A DNA stretch of 35,991 bases, taken from positions 1-35,991 of the forward strand of contig DATLGH010000062.1 of NCBI GenBank assembly GCA_035540635.1, read 5' to 3'. This stretch comes from Egibacteraceae bacterium (GTDB lineage Bacteria; Actinomycetota; Nitriliruptoria; Euzebyales; Egibacteraceae). The notes under the pieces are model-generated. The model did not search any database and was not told the DNA's origin. It saw only the letters and a program-made list of their open reading frames with translations. Numbering within the stretch: the first letter of the stretch is position 1; every line of letters begins with the position of its first letter. Position numbers and translations under genes: made by a program. Shown here one piece after another: positions 33,894-35,991 of the stretch.

Positions 33894-34140
33894 GTGCCGT
33901 CAGAGGCGCTCGTCTCCCTGTCCTACGTCGTCGCGATCGTCACCGTGGCCACCATCGCGGTGCGCTCGCTGCACGGGGCGCTCACATCGGGCGACCTCGA
34001 CGACGGGGTGGTCCTCGGCCTGCTCCTGGCGCTACCGGCGATGGTCGGCGCGGCGCTCATCGCGCTCGCCATCCTCTCGCCGCTGTTCACCTGGTTCCTC
34101 GCGGCTACGCCGTCGGGTAGCGGCGACGGGCGGCCGCCCG
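33894..34140 (+). CDS. Possible small membrane protein; 3' end not defined
   Basis: From GTG 33894 the frame encodes two convincing hydrophobic segments (ALVSLSYVVAIVTVATIAV and VVLGLLLALPAMVGAALIAL) with strongly G/C-ending codons, then a Gly/Pro-rich stretch. No in-frame stop occurs until 35030, so formally the ORF would run antisense through all of flgE and its terminator, which is very unlikely for a real protein. The end given is only where coding character fades. Either a stop was lost by a frameshift or sequencing error, or the ORF is fortuitous. No clear ribosome site precedes the GTG (bases ccccctccc). In this 401-base flbD-flgE interval only this ORF, the flbD promoter candidate and the flgE terminator were found. 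Confidence 0.3.
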
Positions 34141-34157
34141 AACCCACGGTGGGCGGG

Positions 34158-34196
34158 AAAAGCGGTGCAGGCCCCGCCAGGAGGCGGGGCCTGCAC
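34158..34196 (-). terminator. Intrinsic terminator after flgE
   Basis: A perfect 14-bp stem, GTGCAGGCCCCGCC pairing with GGCGGGGCCTGCAC, with a 4-base loop. On the minus strand it is followed after three bases by TTTT (34161-34158). It begins 15 bases after the flgE stop, so it ends the fliK-flgD-flgE transcript and separates it from the flbD-motAB operon. Confidence 0.85.
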
Positions 34197-34211
34197 GTGG
34201 GACGTGCGCGG

Positions 34212-35012
34212 TCAGCGCTTGAGGTTGACGAGGTCCTGGAGCATCTCGTCGCTCGCCGTGATGGTCCTGGCGTTCGCCTGGAACCCGCGCTGGGCGAGGA
34301 TGAGGTTTGTGAACTCCTGGGCGAGGTCGACGTTGGACATCTCGAGCGTCCCAGCCTGCAGGCTGCCGCGCCCGTCCGTGCCCGGCTCGCCGACCTGGGC
34401 GGCGCCGGAGTTCGCGGTCGCCGCGAACAGCGTGCCGCCGATGCGCTCGAGACCACCGGGGTTGGCGAAGCGCGCCACGGCGATCTGGCCGAGCTCCACC
34501 TCCTGCCCGGCCACGTCACGGCCCATGATGCGGCCTCGGGCGTCGATGGCGACGTCGACGTAGCTCTGCAGGTCGGCCACCTGGACGGGGTTGCCGTCGG
34601 TGCCGACGACGAGCTCACCGGCCGGGCCGACGAGGTTGCCGGCCGCGTCGAACGCGAAGGCGCCGGCGCGCGTGTAACGCGGGCCGTCGGGGGTGCTCAC
34701 GACGAAGAACCCCTCGCCCTGGATGGCGAGGTCGGTGGCGCGCCCGGTGACCTGGGTCGCGCCCTGGGAGAAGACGCCGTCGACCGACGCCATGCGCGCG
34801 CCGAGGCCGAGCTGCATCGGGTTGATGCCGCCGGCCACGCCGGCCACGGCGCCGGTGCCGCCGCGCACGACCTGGGTGAGCGCCTCCTGGAAGGTGACCC
34901 GGGAGGACTTGTACCCGGTGGTGTTGACGTTGGCGATGTTGTTGCCCACCACGTCCATCATCGTCTGGTGGGCACGCAGGCCGGAGACCCCGGCGAACAT
35001 CGAGCGGAGCAT
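34212..35012 (-). CDS. flgE: Flagellar hook protein FlgE (short form)
   Basis: 266 residues from ATG 35012 with a GAAAGGAA site. The N-terminal rod/hook signature is clear (LRSMFAGVSGLRAHQTMMDV, NNIANVNTTGYKSSRVTF), as is the C-terminal D0 helix (LEMSNVDLAQEFTNLILAQR, then GFQANARTITASDEMLQDL). The middle has IQGEGFFVVSTPDGPRYTRAG. It is much shorter than enterobacterial FlgE (~400), similar to Bacillus FlgE (264). At this length it could also be a FlgG-type rod protein, but its place after fliK and flgD favours the hook. Confidence 0.87.
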   Translation of the reverse strand: MLRSMFAGVSGLRAHQTMMDVVGNNIANVNTTGYKSSRVTFQEALTQVVRGGTGAVAGVAGGINPMQLGLGARMASVDGVFSQGATQVTGRATDLAIQGEGFFVVSTPDGPRYTRAGAFAFDAAGNLVGPAGELVVGTDGNPVQVADLQSYVDVAIDARGRIMGRDVAGQEVELGQIAVARFANPGGLERIGGTLFAATANSGAAQVGEPGTDGRGSLQAGTLEMSNVDLAQEFTNLILAQRGFQANARTITASDEMLQDLVNLKR

Positions 35013-35041
35013 GAGCAGTTCCTTTCGTGAGGATGGGTTTC

Positions 35042-35449
35042 CTACAGGGAGGTGGAGCGGTGGATCTCGAGCGTGGCGTGCAGGGGCACCTCGCGGTCGC
35101 CGACGAGCAGCACCGGGCCGTGCGTCGTGAACCGGATGCCGTCGACGGTGCCGCGCACCTCCTCACCCGACACCCGGGCGAGCACCGTCGAGCCGACGAG
35201 GTCGTTGGCGATCGTGACCTGCGTCAGGCCGAGCATCTGCTGCTGAGCGGCGGCGATCTGCTGGAGCGTCTCGATCTGGGTGAACTGCGCGGTCTGCTGC
35301 AGCATCGCGGACGGGTCGGACGGCGCCATGGGGTTCTGGTAGCGCAGCTGGGCGACGAGCAGCTTCAGGAACGCCTGGCTGTCGAGGCCGCCGAGCGCTG
35401 AGGCGGTCGTGGGGACTGGGGCGGCGGACACCCCGCCGATCGTGGGCAT
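35042..35449 (-). CDS. flgD: Flagellar hook capping protein FlgD (short form)
   Basis: 135 residues from ATG 35449. The cap scaffold needed for hook assembly. The N-terminal family core is intact: FLKLLVAQLRYQNPMAPSD followed by MLQQTAQFTQIETLQQI. The C-terminal half has VGSTVLARVSGEEVRGTVDG and a short strand region, but no Tudor/fibronectin-type domain as in the ~230-residue enterobacterial form; short FlgD is common in Gram-positive bacteria. Residues 27-31 (FLKLL) correspond to the gate recognition motif of early export substrates, and MPTIGGVS at the start resembles the NlpC/P60 protein of this locus. flgE follows after 29 bases. Confidence 0.93.
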   Translation of the reverse strand: MPTIGGVSAAPVPTTASALGGLDSQAFLKLLVAQLRYQNPMAPSDPSAMLQQTAQFTQIETLQQIAAAQQQMLGLTQVTIANDLVGSTVLARVSGEEVRGTVDGIRFTTHGPVLLVGDREVPLHATLEIHRSTSL

Positions 35450-35465
35450 GATCGTGCTCCTCTGG

Positions 35466-35991
35466 TCACAGGCGCCAGCCCGCGGGAGCGGGCCGGCTCG
35501 GCGGGCGGCGCTGGCGGGAGCCAGGCGCGGGGACGGTGCTCTCAGGGGGTGGGCGGTGTTCGGGGGCTGGGCGCTCGTGCGCCCCGTCGCCTGCGAGCGA
35601 GAAGCCCCGGGCGGACAGCGCCGCCGACAGGTCGCGCTCCCAGCCCGCGGGCGCGGCTGCGCCCGTGCCGAGCACCGCGATGCGCACCGCGTCGCCGCGC
35701 AGGCTGACCACCAGGCGGAGCTCGCCGGCGTCGACCGTCACCCGCCGGGGCGCAGGCGCGAGCTCGAGGCGCTCGACGATGTCGGCGACCCGTTCGGCGA
35801 GGGCGCTCGGCTGTGGCCTGACGGCACTGGCCGGAACCTCGTGCGCCCGGCCGGGAGCCCCGGTGACCGGGGTGGGCGCCGCGGCCGGCGCGGCGGTGAG
35901 GTCGACGCCCGGCGCCGCGGCGCGCGGGCGCCGGGGGGCGGGGGCCGTCGGGAAGGCAGCCGCGGCTGGGGGCGTGGCCCCGGCCGGAGGC
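35466..35991 (-). CDS. fliK: Flagellar hook-length control protein FliK, C-terminal part (5' end outside window)
   Basis: About 175 residues are visible and the frame stays open to the window edge, so the start lies beyond 35991. The visible N-terminal side is Pro/Ala-rich, as in the flexible ruler part of FliK. It is followed by SALAERVADIVERLELAPAPR and RVTVDAGELRLVVSLRGD, which have the form of the FliK C-terminal domain (the hydrophobic core that touches FlhB), then a Pro/Arg-rich tail. An internal GTG at 35741 is not the start. FliK measures the hook and triggers FlhB to switch substrates. Identification rests on the domain pattern and on position directly before flgD. Confidence 0.75.
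   Translation of the reverse strand, partial: PPAGATPPAAAAFPTAPAPRRPRAAAPGVDLTAAPAAAPTPVTGAPGRAHEVPASAVRPQPSALAERVADIVERLELAPAPRRVTVDAGELRLVVSLRGDAVRIAVLGTGAAAPAGWERDLSAALSARGFSLAGDGAHERPAPEHRPPPESTVPAPGSRQRRPPSRPAPAGWRL

Overview
This window comes from a very GC-rich bacterium (well above 70% G+C by eye, codons ending mostly in G or C). A clpS-DUF2017 pair, many GTG starts, candidate leaderless genes and a stand-alone PE-ligase form of LigD point to an actinobacterium. A complete-looking flagellar locus with fliW-csrA and c-di-GMP enzymes suggests one of the motile deep lineages (for example Nitriliruptoria/Egibacter/Euzebya-like, or Acidimicrobiia/Thermoleophilia). That placement is inference; there is no rRNA or other phylogenetic marker here.

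Layout. Positions 1-9411 are mostly housekeeping: the 3' part of a LigD-type DNA ligase, a proline-rich small ORF, clpS and DUF2017, a TetR regulator with a palindromic operator, a GAF-PAS-PAS-GGDEF-EAL c-di-GMP protein, a small unknown protein, a DEAD-box RNA helicase with a long repetitive tail, and an inositol-monophosphatase-like enzyme. A plus-strand flagellar block follows (flgN-flgK-flgL-fliW-csrA, 9532-13161). Positions 13133-16366 hold a DUF4230 protein, a small acidic protein and a Tat-exported LVIVD-repeat/PA-domain protein. From 35991 down to 16517 the minus strand carries the main flagellar locus: fliK(partial)-flgD-flgE, terminator, flbD-motA-motB-fliL-fliM-fliN-fliO-fliP-fliQ-fliR, two inserted copper-type genes, flhB-flhA-flhF-like-small membrane protein-NlpC/P60-unknown-fliA-HD-GYP.

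The gene order closely follows the Bacillus fla/che operon (fliK-flgD-flgE-swrD/flbD-fliL-fliM ... flhB-flhA-flhF ... sigD), but no chemotaxis gene is visible, FliM lacks the CheY-binding N-terminal motif, the FlhF homologue has no recognisable GTPase site, and the flhG slot holds an 88-residue membrane protein. FliA probably drives its own regulon: sequences matching TTAA-N15-GCCGAC precede flgN and flbD, and a weaker one precedes fliM.

The most interesting items are: (1) an NlpC/P60 peptidoglycan hydrolase in the operon whose first 31 residues copy the FlgD N-terminus position by position, suggesting export through the flagellar secretion system; (2) the FlhF-like protein with an erased P-loop; (3) a polytopic membrane protein with a duplicated WHxxxGxDVxLxxPxH motif, divergent from a cupredoxin lipoprotein, splitting the fliR-flhB junction; (4) the candidate sigma-28 promoters.
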